Assembly: GCA_905160935.1 (NCBI GenBank)
Contig: CAJHZI010000245.1
Location: 1,216,001-1,280,000, forward strand
Source: Enchytraeus crypticus
Taxonomy: Eukaryota > Annelida > Clitellata > Enchytraeida > Enchytraeidae
DNA length: 64,000 nt
Reading direction: 5' to 3'
The notes under the pieces are model-generated. The model was not told where the DNA came from and made no database searches. It worked only from the letters and a program-made list of their open reading frames with translations. Below, in pieces: positions 1 through 13,800 of this stretch (within the stretch, counting starts at the first letter, position 1; every line of letters starts with the position of its first letter). The position numbers and the translations under genes are program-made.

Positions 1-92
1 TTGGTATGGATCTTAGTGCGTTAGTCGCCTTTTACGACACGTGCAGTCACCGGTTGGACAAATTCTTCAAACGACCCGGACCCAATACTTGG
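1..92 (+). repeat. Family E dispersed repeat, partial copy
   Basis: TGGTATGGATCTTAGTGC, CGCCTT..TACGACACGTGCAGTCACCGG and CCCGGAC recur at 27700-27730, 33290-33380 and 42010-42090 on this strand, and in reverse at 61810-62120 and 63790-63975. This copy is cut by the window start. Full copies are ~300 bp with an (ATC)n or (GAT)n end; I cannot place the family. Confidence 0.7.
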
Positions 93-344
93 AAGATAAT
101 AATTGACCTGTTCAAGCAAAAATATTGATTCTATACTAATTAATAGTAAATTTTTTAAGTTATAAATCAAATTGCTTTCAAATTTCTTAATTATTGGTAT
201 AGCAAATATAAATTCTACAAAGTTCAGAATCATTACCTTCAAAAGACACATAGAAAGGCAGACAATGACATAGACAATGACATGACATGACGACAAATAC
301 AAGAACATAGCCAAAGAGAGAAACAGAGAGCTAAAGAGCACAAC

Positions 345-490
345 CTTGACGAATGTGACCAGATCTTCAATCGACTCGACCACTTCGGTGATAGCGAGGT
401 ACTCGAGAACATTCTTACAGATTCGAATGATCTTACGAACTTCTGACTCGTCAAACGCCAGCAGCAACGCCGACGTTCCCTGTAGAATAC
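345..490 (-). CDS. VCL: Vinculin coding exon 4
   Basis: The acceptor lies at 492-491 (reverse strand ..GCAG/GTATTC) and the donor is GTTGTG directly below 345. The exon is 146 nt: two bases complete a Gly codon, then 48 codons follow, including [26 protein letters not shown] and EDLVTFVK. This matches the vinculin head segment around residues 113-161. Exit phase is 0. It is the last vinculin exon visible. Confidence 0.93.
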
Positions 491-3400
491 CTGCAACAAC
501 AACAGAATTAGAGTGCTACTGCCGTCCATGACAACATTGAGTACTATGATACCAAATACAATCCGATGAGCAGAGTGTGGGGTCCAAAATGTTGCAAGCC
601 AAAATCCGGGAGTTCAGTCCGAGGAAGGGTACTAGTGGAATGAAGTGTAGGTCTCAATTCATCTGCAATGGTTGAATAGGAGAGGTCAAAGAGAAAAGTC
701 CACAATCATCATTCATTACGATATTGAGCATTATAAACCAACGATGATTCAGTTGTGAATTCAGTACCTGCACTGGTCAACTACAGCTACGTGAAAACAA
801 CCTGGTCAAGGACAATATCCAGCCCATTTAAATCAGTAACAAATATATTATATTTATACTGAATTTCTACGGAACTACTGATCTTAAATGGTTAATTTCT
901 ACTGTAGCATTCAGATAAGAAATGAAATAATTCATCGCATCAAACAAAGAATAATATCGCATAGAAAGGTTTTTGTCATCTCTGTGGAGCAAGATGGCGG
1001 CTATCATCTGCACATATAAAATTCTATTATATAGGTCCACCATATGACAGCTCATTGATAAGATACTGTAGCTCTCAGCTAAATAACCTGACTGTGTTGT
1101 AGGTCCTCATTACTTCATTCAATCCCCTTAGAGTCACAATGACCATAGTTTGGATCAGAGCTCAATTGTGCGCATCTTCCAGTTATACACATGCTATCTT
1201 TAAATCACAGTCCTCTCCTTCCATAAATCCTTCTTTCTTTCACTTCTTCATTCCCATTCAAGCTATTGCGCTACAAAAAGGCAATTCCAAGGTACATATA
1301 TTTATGCTTACAGTATTTTTTCAAGCTAATTTAAGAGTAGGCTGGTAAAGCTAAAGCTAAGGTTAACGCCAGTTTCCTCACTCGAAAGCAATGTCAGGAG
1401 CCCAGGACTTGAACCCAGCACCTACTGATCCGCGGTTGAGTATCTTACCGACTTCGCCACTGGCTCCAGCCAGGCTACATTAATATAAGCTGTAGATACC
1501 AATGTAAGTTTTAGAAATCATTAGCGTTTATGCATTTACGAAACCTTACTAAAACCATAATTTTTAATAAAATATGGTTTAGAAATAAGGTAGTACAAAC
1601 TACCTCGAAGCTACACTCGTACTGCATTGATCTTTTATTCCAAAAAATGAACTCTAAATTTTTAAATAAATGAAAATAGAACGAAGTATTATCAGCACAT
1701 TCCAAAATCAGTTGTAATGAAAATTGTATTCGGCAGCAACCTCTCGACTTATAGAAAGCTGTTGAGACGTCAGAATTAGGCAACGGAAGAAGGTGATGAA
1801 AGCATCACTTCCGCCATAGCTTTGAGTAAACACAGCTCAAACTAACTGCGGGGTCACTTTTACACAACATGCTGTCATGTTACTGCCAGGAATAACGGCA
1901 GCTATTGGCAGAATATGCATATGGAATATGCATATTGAATCTGATATTTGGAAGAACACACGAGTATATGCGAGAGAGCGAGAGACTGCATGCTTAAGGT
2001 AGGGTAACTATAGGTTTTTGGTTCTAAACAACAGCCATAGTATTTATGAAAAAGCAGTAAAAATCAGTAAAAATGTGCATAATTACTATCTATAGAGTAA
2101 TGCAAAACTTTACGATATATAGCAATTACAAATGTAGCTAACAAGTGCACCATAGTTTTCACAACCCCTTAAAGGACACAATTTTATTTCATGAAACTGT
2201 GTCCTCGGAATCTGACATTTAGGTAGAACTACATATTAGGCTGTTTCGTAATGTTGCTGCAATTATTCGATTGTTGATAACTCGAGTATGTTTACACCAG
2301 CCACTATTACGGCATACCACTTCACAGAGAAGTAGGAGAAATGCAGAAGAGAGTGAGAGAGATATGAAATAGAAAACGGATGAGACAGAGAGAAAACAAA
2401 GTACAAAGATAAGGGAAGACGAGAGAAAAAAATTAAAAGTTTGAGTGAAAAGGAGCTCTAGAGTGTCAGTGACTCAATACGTCCGCATTTCTAATTTCCG
2501 TTTAGCTACAACTTCGTCATGAAACGATACAGTCAGTGATTCTTTACTGTAATCAGAACCTGTAGCCTCCTGCTCTACCTAGCAAGTATGCTACCACCTC
2601 ACTCATCAACAAGTTCAGTGGGATGTAAACAGAAGAGATCAGAAAGCGCTGAGTTTTTCCTCCGGTAGGAAAGTGTGCAAGACTCGTAACTGCGTTTAGG
2701 TAAACATCACCACCACGTGCTGTGGTACATACACATCTACACAAATGTATCCATGTTTTAAATACACAAATGTATCCATGTTTTAAACACACCAATGTAT
2801 CCATATTTTAAATACACAAATGTATCCATGTTTTAAATACACAAATGTATCCATGTTTTAAATACACAAATGTATCCATGTTTTAAATACACAAATGTAT
2901 CCATGTTTTAAATACACAAATGTATCCATGTTTTAAATACACAAATGTATCCATGTTTTAAATACACAAATGTATCCATGTTTTAAATACACAAATGTAT
3001 CCATGTTGTAAATACACAAATGTATCCATTGTAAATAACATATTTTTGTGCATCATTAGATTTCATGTGTCATTCCTGTTTAAAGTCTCGAAAAACTTAG
3101 TACAGTCAAACGGACAACTACGTATATTTCGTTTTAAAAAGCCGACCAACATAAATGCCCATAAAAATAATTACAGTGAAATCATAAAATGTCTTGGACA
3201 ACGCTGAAAACTCAACAAATTCATGAAAGCTTTACACTCTTTACTTTTTTTGCACTTTTATTTCTCTTTTTGTACACTTTGTATGTATGTGACTTCACAC
3301 TGATGTTTGCTGTCGAAATAAACATATGTCTCTCTCTCTTTCAATGCTGAGTTGGAAAATCTGAAGAATTATCTTCTTTCTATTCCTGCACGCAGCATAT

Positions 3401-4267
3401 GAAAATAGTGGACTGCCGTAGAGAGTAAAGATTACAACTGAAAATTACCTAGGATAAATTAATAGGGCAAGGAATGTATGAGACCCATATAAGAATCATC
3501 ATCATCAACATCTTCCCTTAAACCCCAGTTTAACTAAGGTCGGGATACGAATAGACTTTCTCCAGTTCTCCCTGTCCCACACCATATCATCAATCGCCTA
3601 TTTCTAAAGACCCATATAAGAATAATAAGATAAAATTATGGCCCTATTTTATAACATTCTAGACTGCTCAATGGCGAGTAGGGCTTGTTGGCGCCCAACC
3701 CCAAGCTTGTAGACTGAATGCCCAACACTGCATGGATTATGTAGTCTAGTGGATTAACTGTATCTTAGCACTGGATGGATTATGAAGTCTAGTGGATTAA
3801 CTGTATCTTAGCACTGGGTGGATTATGAAGTCTAGTGGATTAACTGTATCTTAGCACAGGATGGATTATGAAATCTAGTGGATTAACTGTATCTTAGCAC
3901 TGCATGGATTATGTAGTCTAGTGGATTTACTGAAGATACAGCCGCTTGAATGAAGCTGAACGGCTCGTAACACAGAGGCCTAGTAGCACCATCCAACGAG
4001 GCCGCTCAGTGCCCGGGCTTCCCACAGCTATAATCCCTTTCCGTGCTGAGTCCTAACAATTTAACTAAGGATGGCCAATTGCAGAGATTAGTATCTGTTC
4101 CACCTCAGAAGCCATACTTTTCCCAAGCTATAGGCTATATAATGTATGGATAATGCATAGTCTTTGTGAAGGGATTAACTAGTTGATCTAAGGAGTGCTC
4201 TTATGGAGCGAGACAACAGACTTTGAGTATGAATATGTACCTTGAACCTGCCATTTAGCAGTGCACT

Positions 4268-4328
<61 letters not shown>

Positions 4329-5148
4329 CTGACTTATTGTGCACGTAATTTTTATCGTACGCAAAAGGACTGCACAAGCTAAAAAGTTTTGATATGCTAT
4401 AAAATATAGGCTAATGAATGAAAGAATTTCATCACGATAGAGCATAGACGTACCAATCATCATAAAATATAAATTCAAGATACGATTAACTTTTGTTTGA
4501 TACATTGCATAACTCCTAATCATTCGTTCTTTAAAGTTTAAGAAACATTCGTTCTTTAAAGTTTAAGAAATCCAATTATGAGTGATACAAATTCCAAATT
4601 TAAGATTATCTTGCCGCTGATAGTGTCTTAAGGCTGATCCAAAGAGTGTAACAAACATTAATAATTACCCGCAGTTCATTGATTTTTTAAAGTAGGCCTA
4701 ACGAAGTATTTTATGATGTACAGATAGGTGGAATTAGAACTAAATAGAATATATATTTAAAATGTTATATAAATTGTTATAGGTCTAGTTAGTCGCTGGC
4801 TCTTTTCGGTAAATGTACTTGTATAATGTAGTTTTCAGTTTTATATTGAACTATGAGGTGTTATTAATATTAATTAGTATTAGTTAAAAGTCTGAGGAGT
4901 CTTAAACAAGCATATAATTGCTTCCTGACTCTGTAATGTTGTTCTTTTACCTCAGTGGAACGCTTGGAATTTTAGGCGTCAGCTGAGGGACTTGTTTTCT
5001 AAAGGAAGCCCTCCTTGGCCTACTAGTGTACGAATGATAAGTGGAGCCCATGGACTCACCCCCCAGTCCCCTCCACATTTCCTCCCCCCCTGCCAAATCA
5101 TGCCAGACATTTAATAGCGCGCTGTCTGTCAGTAGCAGATAAGTGTGC

Positions 5149-5226
<78 letters not shown>

Positions 5227-8200
5227 TGAGAGCGAGAGAGAGAGACAGCGAGAGAGAGAGAGAGAGAGAGAGAGGGGTGAGAGAAAGAAAGAGATAAAGA
5301 GAGAAAGAGAGACAGACAGAAATAGAGGGATGCATTCTGACAATTATTCTATTACGCACGCTTAAAAATTGCGCTACGCCATGAAAATATTCACAAATTG
5401 TAAAGTCCGTGCGTTCAATGAATGAACTAAGCCTAGAATCCTGCCTTTGATTATAACGTCTGCTACTGATTACATGGGTTCATAGATGGTCTGTGAGGTC
5501 ATTAGTTTAGATTAGACACAGAAGATTGCTATACACTACAGTAGCTAAGCATTGAATACAAAACAAGTCGAAATACTTGAGGGTATAACGTATATGACAG
5601 TCTTAAGCGACATAGCAGAAAGTAAGAAGATTAAGTTATTCTATAGTATAAAAACATTACAAAAATAATGGGTGCGCACCCTTGTACATTAATAAGCTGT
5701 GTAGGCCTACTCAAAAAAATTTAAGCGCAAACTTGCACAGTATGCAAATAGAGAAGAGCGCATAATTAAAATAATGCACATGGACACATTTACGCTAACG
5801 ATTGTACACTTAATCTTAACATTCCTATTCCAAGGGCCGGTAGCATATTGCTTAAATTGGCCGACTGCGGATCAGTAGAAGTCAGTAGAAGTGGGATTCA
5901 AATCCAGTGCCTGTCCAGTCACTGACATACTTTCGCCACAGGACACTGAAGCTAACCTTTCAGCTTTAACATACTAAATGTAACTTGCACATATACAGAT
6001 GTATATTAGAGCGCAATAGGCAGCCTTGTACTCTTAACATACGATTAGTATACATCATATTGGAGCCTAAACCACCTTTTCTTTTACTCCCTTTACTTTG
6101 GACTGAATTTATGGATTTTGGAATTTGCACCGTTGTTGGATCTGCTTTTTGCTCGCCGGCTTGATTTTGTCTCAATAGTGCTCGATGTTGTCATTGATGA
6201 CTGTAGCACTCTAATTGTTGTTGTTATTATTATTATTATTATACATTGCCTTGTACATTTAGAGAGAGATATGTGTTTATTTGAGCATCAACTGACAAAT
6301 ACAAATAGAAATAAACATTTAAATGAAATCAAATAAAGAAATTCCCAGAAACACAGTATAGCAAACAGTCTGTAAAACTAGAACAACAGCCGTCAGGGAA
6401 GATGATACACATCTTATCTAGCTGACCACCGTCTATACCTATCTTATTTATACGTTGCATGTTTACAATTTTATATAAGTTTAAAACGTTTAGGACTATT
6501 GTCACAAACGTCTGGTCACTGTAGACATACCCGTGTCAGCGGCTACAATAAACTAGCGTATCTTACGTCAAAAGACGGAGCCCAAGACTCATCTTAAGGA
6601 CCACTCGAGCTACCGTCACATCTACTAGCTTAAAGAATACTACAGGTTTTACAATGAACACATACAGTATATACCAATATAAAGAGTGTTTTACAAAGCG
6701 AATGATGAGATTTTATAACCATGAGCCTACATTACCCGTGTGTAGCGTAGACTACAGTTATCAGCTGCGAGGTTACACAACCTGACTTCGAGCTGATAAC
6801 TTGTTATTAAGCCAACGTAATACTCGGCACTGTTCGCTACAACCTATGAGGGCCCAAACGAATTTAGTAACGGCCTATTTCTATTTATGATAGCTATGGT
6901 TAAATAGAATTTTATGTCAAACGAAAAAAATGTACCAAGCAAAACTTTCTGTCTCAACAAAATTTATTTTATTCACCGCTGTAGCCATTCAACAAAACTT
7001 TGTACAGGTTAAAGTTTAGCAGACAAAACATTGTGAAGTAGACAAAAGATCTATAATGTTATCTAATATATCACTAAAGCCAAGCCAACAACATGGTTCT
7101 CATTCAACTATAAATAAATTCTCAGTAAATAGTCAAGGAGAGTAAGCAAGACACATATTTAATTTAAGAAATGTCACTGCTAAATATATCCAGTAATTGT
7201 AAATCTATGCGAAATCTCTTTTAGTAGTAATATATGGTATTGTAAATAGTGTAAGTTTCTCAAGCAACTTGCTAAAGAACCACTCTACACAGAGTTACAG
7301 AGTTAATTTCTTCATAATTTAAATAGAGTTAATTTGCTATAGAGTTAATTTTTTAATTTAAATTAATTTAATTTTGTTTTGGGTTTTTTCGCGCTGTATC
7401 CGAAATTTTGTGCGAAGCGATGAAAATTGGTATAAGCTTGATGGAGTTTTCGGTATTTGGAATTTTTGATACGAGCCCATGCAAAATCCCGAATGCATTT
7501 GTAATAAAATTCGTTCAGAGCAGGACGGTCGGCCCAGCAACAACAATACACCACACTACTCAATTCGAGTCAAATAACAAACGCCAGCGGCAATAAAAAA
7601 TATCTGCCAATTCTAAACAGCATATCAGCCTTACAATGTATCTACCTGTTGATGTTTGAAAGCTATTCAAGTATCAAGCACCAACAAACAGCCGTGGCAC
7701 TACAAACAGATGATAAAAAGAACGTTAAATATTTTAGGCAAAAATTGCATCCCGTATATAGTAAATCTATAGAGCATTTCTCGGGAAATGTAAAATTATT
7801 TACAGGAATGGAGAATTATTTCCTAGAGTTATTACTACTTAGGTCGTACCAATATCACTAGTGTATGTTCAGACACGAATTCAAGACAAAGCACTTATCT
7901 CTCTCTCACTCTCTCGCTATCTCTCTCTCTCTCTCTCTCTCTTTAAGTACAATGCCTACTGAAAAGTCCATGGCATATAACGCCTCCACTCTCTGTCTTA
8001 CGCTTTGCTCTTCATATAAGTGGATCTTTAAATTTATCTAACATTTATTACCTATTCTTTAAACTTTACATTGCTTCGCAAGCTCGCTACAGTTCCTTTT
8101 ATAATCGACATAACTTTATACATTTGTATATGACCGGATGATTGGTGCCGGCGGGATATAAATCAAGCGATGACCGGCTAGTGTTTGTCAGCTTCAAAGT

Positions 8201-8407
8201 CAACTAGTGGAGGTGCCACGGTGTTGCCTTCGTAATAAGCCATATTGTTGTCATTATCACTACTTTAGTCAGTACAGCACACGTTTAGCCGTGCACATAT
8301 CAGTAGGGCAATATACCTTTTCATATCTATGTTTCGTTGTTCAGTCATTCGCTTAAGAACGATTGAGAGATAGAGAGAGGGAGAAGAGAGAGATAGGGAG
8401 AGAGGGG

Positions 8408-8445
<38 letters not shown>

Positions 8446-9660
8446 TAGGGGGAGAGAGAAGTGTTAGAAGATTTTTCACACTGATTCATTCTTTGACCTA
8501 CACGTGAAAGCAAGCCAAGTTTATGAATAGAAGTCAATCTATACACATGTACTGTGCATTGATACTAATAAACTTCGTAACTCATACAATGTATAATACA
8601 AATAGTAATACTCTGGACTGATTTTCTGGATTTTGGAATTAGCACCGCTTTGGACCTTATTTTTGCTCGCCGGCTTGATTTAGTCTCAATAGTGCTCGAT
8701 GTTGTCATTGATGACTGTAGCACTCCAATTGTTGTTAACTTGTTATTATTAATACTAGTAATAATCTTTTTAATACTAATAACACGTAGAATAGTATTTA
8801 CGCATTTAGTAATAATATTACTATTAATATTATTAGTACTATTATTAACATCAATACCAGTAATATTATTATTAAGACTAATAATAGCGTCTTTCCAGCC
8901 ACTGTCTCAAAGCGAGTAATATTTGTAATAAGCTTAATAAGATCATTTTGACTGAGTCCGTCGCAAATAATAAAATATAAAACAGTAGATCATAAAATTC
9001 ACTTCAACGAGAGGTTTTATCAAAATTATATCTTAAGATACAGTAGTTTGCTAAATAATCATTAGTAACTACTGGCAAATAAACGCAACGTAAAATATAA
9101 GCCCAAACAATAGGCTACACTGGAGGAACAAAGAGTTTTACAGTTCTTAATGTTTTCTAGTCGGACTACTGCGATAACCGATGGTTTACAAAAATAACAT
9201 AGAATTAGACATTTGTGTTTCTATTTGTGTCCGTGGATTGATTCTAGGAAATAAATACATATATTATTAAATATACAAAACAATTTGTCTATGTAGAGTA
9301 TATGCAGCAACACACAGTACACGGTACACCCAACACTTGCAGATACTGAATAAAGGCAGAATGAAACACATATCTAGCAATAACAGTGTACATTAACGCT
9401 ATCTAACTCAAAACTCGTTAGCAATGATAACATTAATAAGAAATATCGGTTCTGCATTTATGTCTATAGCACAGCTGCAGTTGAACACAAACAGCTGCGT
9501 GCATACCTTTTTCTTCAGAGAAGTTAGTACTATAAACTGACTCACCAACAGCGGAGCACCTTACCTCAGCATGGACTATAATAAATGTTGCATGTACTGC
9601 GTATGTATCTAGGATTTATTATCACGCTAAAAATAACTTTCTATCGCAGAAACTTAGGTC

Positions 9661-9739
<79 letters not shown>

Positions 9740-10815
9740 GAACTATCATATATACACAAGTACATGTATATATATCTACAGGCTGCGCATTAAAAAATAT
9801 CCCACTAGCACAATTACGATAGCTTAGCCAATTATTGATATTTCGCCTTGAAATTTTAAGGTTTTCTTGTGGAGGAATTTAGCCACAGGCAGACCAAATT
9901 TTGGAAAAATATTTTTAAAGGAACCGGAGTTATCCAAGTTTTGCGAAAAAATTGATTTTTTCATTTAACACGCAACGTAAAACGTCAATTCCTTTTTGAA
10001 AATGTGCTGGCCCTGAAAAGGGCCGTTACATGATGACGACTCTGATATTGTGCTACAATGTATTACACTAACACTATTCTGCCGAAACTGATTGAAGACT
10101 GCACCAAGTTAAAGCTAAATTAGTTCATTTTTCAACAGGACGTCGCGCCAGCCCACATTTCAATGTCTTGAGCAATACTTCCTTGTACAATATAGCCAAG
10201 ATTTCATAAAAAAATGGATGATTAGCCTTCTAATTCTCCAGATTTTAATCCATTTGATTTTTTGTCTGGGGAACCATTTTGGAAAAGCATCGTGCCTTCA
10301 GGTCCAAACCCAGAAACACAATGGAATTAAAGGCTGTTCTTCAAGAGATCTGGAAAGACCTACCACAATAGTCCATTGACAGCGCAATTTTTTCTGTAAG
10401 AAAAGACTTCTGGCCGGCATTAAAGCCCAGGGCGTTCATTTCGAGCACACATTGTAGCACAAAATCAGAGTCGTCATCATCTAACGGTTTTTTTCGGGGC
10501 CAGCACATTTTCAAAAAGGAACTGATTCTAATTGACGTTTTACATTGCGTGTTAAATTAAAAAATTAATTATTTTTCGAAAAACTTGGATAATTCCGGTT
10601 CCTTTAAAAATATTTTTACAAAATTTGGTCATCTTGTGGCTAAATTCCTCCGCAAGAGAACCTTAAAATTTCAAGGCGAAATATCAATAATTAGCTAAGC
10701 TATCGTAATTATGCTAGGGAGATATTTTCTTAAAATTTCAAGGCGAAATATCAATAATTAGCTAAGCTATCGTAATTATGCTAGGGGGATATTTTTTTAA
10801 TGCGCAGCCTGTATG

Positions 10816-10875
<60 letters not shown>

Positions 10876-13800
10876 CATCCATCATAACTAACTTCCTGTC
10901 TTGATATTATTTTTATTCATCTAACTTTATGGTGGTGGGAATAAATCAGATAAATGAATATAAAACCAGGAACACAGATGATTGAAAGCGGCAATACGAT
11001 ATCTAGACTGCCGCAGTATATATTAGAGCTTGGCATAGAGCCGTCTCTACTACTCTCCAGTAGGCTATAATATTATATTTCACAATTAATTATCTTCAAA
11101 ACCAGATCACATACAAAGTAAGCAGATCTGTCTCAACCGTAATAGACTAAACATTCAATTAATTACTCCTACATGAGTATAGAAATTGCGTTGCACCGTT
11201 GTCACATTAAGGAGATAGCTCACAACCACAGAACTGCTAATTTCAACCCCAACTGAAATCAATCCTTATCTCACTTATACCTCACTATTACTTATATCTC
11301 ATACTTATATACTTATTTTTTTAATACTATTCTGTTAATAAATGAAGAAATACATAATAAATACATGCGACTATACTGAACATTGCCAGCCGTCAATATA
11401 CCCCTCTCCCACTCTCCCACCACTCCCCCAGGCCTTGTTCATTATGTGAGCAGAGCTACCACTACATATTATAAAAGTCAATAGATTTAGACGAAGTTCA
11501 TTATGTGAGTAGAGCTACCACTACGTATTATAAAAAGTCAATAGATCTAGACAGAGTTTATAATGTGAGCAGAGCTACCACTACATATCATAAAAGGTCA
11601 ATAGAATGATCTAGACGCAAACCTCGCGAGCCCTCGATGAGTTTCTTACGAGCGGCAGCCGAATACGGGTCAGCTCTGAGCATATCGGAGGCGTCGATGA
11701 GCAGATGGGAGGCGTCCTCGACTCTCGTCAGAGCTGGGGGCATGTCCTGCTTCAACAGCTGGTCCTCGCTGTTGTTGATCGTCTCGTAGCCAACCTACAA
11801 CAGTCAACAGTTCTTACCTTATTCAGAAACAAAAACATAAGAGAAAAACAGAAACATACCAAAAGTAAAAGCCAAAAAACCTAATGTTAACGTCAGTTTA
11901 ATCAGTCGAAAGTGACAAGGAAACGATGGGCGATGTCAGTGACGGGCGAGCCCAGGATTTGAACCCCGCACATACTTATCCGCAGTCGAATATCTTAACC
12001 GACATCGCCACTGGCTCCAGCCAGGAAGTTTCCCAGGTAAAGAAATCCATGGTTCGTTCTTAATTTAATTCCTTTTGCTTTTGATAAATTTCCGTTTTTA
12101 CCTTCTGTTTACCTTTCTCTTAGTATTTTTGCTATTGTTCTGAATATTGAAAAATTATTTTTGAAACATATTTAATTAACTTTTATCAAATATTTATCTA
12201 TAATAAAATTTATCGTTAGAATTTTACCATTAAATTTATAGATATATTTTTCCTTGGTGAATTAATTTTCTGAACAAAATACAAAGTAAATGAGTATTGT
12301 AAGACTTCTTACATCACTAGTTAGGATCAGAAAACTGAAGCAAAATATGTGGATTTATTATTTCACTAATTCATTAGTGCATTCATCCATTCATTCATCA
12401 CAGCATTCACTACCTCATGCAGTATAGCATTAATATTAACTACATAAGTGTATATTCCGCAGTATCTTCATATTTCTGAAGGTTATTCAGTGATATATTC
12501 ATTCATGTTACTAAATAATTCGTTCATTCATTCGCTTATTCATTCATTCATCTGAAGATCCATTTAATATAATAATAATTACAGCATACACAATTACATC
12601 ACGCAACCGAAAGTGTGTCGACGACGTTACCTTGCTTAGGTTGTCGACAGCCATTTTGACAACTTGAACGGGTCTGGCGAGATCAGGCATGGCGTTACCA
12701 TCTTCTGCCTCCTCGTGAAGAATAACCAGCTTAGAGACCTGATAGAGCAACATCATACAGATGCATTCAATTAAACATCTTAATAATGACAAACAGCTCA
12801 ACTACATAGAGCCTTTACTATCAATTATTATTATAATTCTGTATATAGGTACACACATGACAATCGAAGTGTTTACAAAGTTTTTCTCTCTTATGGTTGC
12901 TGTTTTTGTAGTTTTCGTTATTTCTTCCTTTTCCTCTCCATGGTTATTAGTAATCGTTGTCTTTGTTGGCGCATCGATTGCAGCCGGCGCGGATTTAAGA
13001 ATAACTCAATAACCTTCCAACACCCTCGGGATTGTTTTTTTTAATTCAAAGCTGTCGACACAGGTCTTCAAAAATGGTCGTCCATAAAGTACTAACCTCT
13101 TCGTTCAATTGGAGAACAGCTTAACCGAGTGCGCTAAATCCCTTTCCTATAAATTGGTACTATAATCGATACTATAAATTGGTCCGCTCCTAATAGATCT
13201 AAAATATCTTGTTCCTGTAAATCAATGAGAACCCTTGCTGTACTCTACATCCTACGCATATTAGATATCTGAAATATGTTTGGCATGTATTTCTCATTCA
13301 GAACTGGATGATCATCACTCAGTCTAGTCTGACTATTGCTTTGGTTGGTCGGCCATTTGGATAAACCACGGTGTTTGTCGGGTTTCTTCGTCTTGAAGAC
13401 ACACCATGCGGGCGTCTGAATTTGACGTTAGAACCACACTTAAGTTGAGTTGGTCAGCTCCGCTATGATCCTGGTATAAACGCTAACGTCGTATAGTTTA
13501 ACGTCTGTTTCCGTATCACTAGGAATACTGCAGAGACGGCTCGGCTTGGAATCGAAACGACGGCTTCAACATTTGCCAAATGACAGACAAGGGCGTTAAA
13601 TTCCAAGACTGAATTGATAAATATTTTACACAGTTTTGCGTTAATTCACATCATTTAATATCCAAGCAATAAAACTTTAAGCCGGCTCCCCTGAACTCGC
13701 TATGGAAACAGCAATTATAGTTCGATTATTGAGCGAGCGAAAAAGTTAACATGTTTTTCTAGAAGAGAGATATGGAATACATGCAACACCATCGACTAGG

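Noticed and set aside
2735-3030. Regularly repeated 25-bp units considered as a CRISPR array
   Set aside because: Units are contiguous with no unique spacers, and the context is a eukaryotic intron.
5098-5359. Leu/Ser-rich reverse ORFs resembling signal peptides
   Set aside because: Frames of a (GA)n microsatellite.
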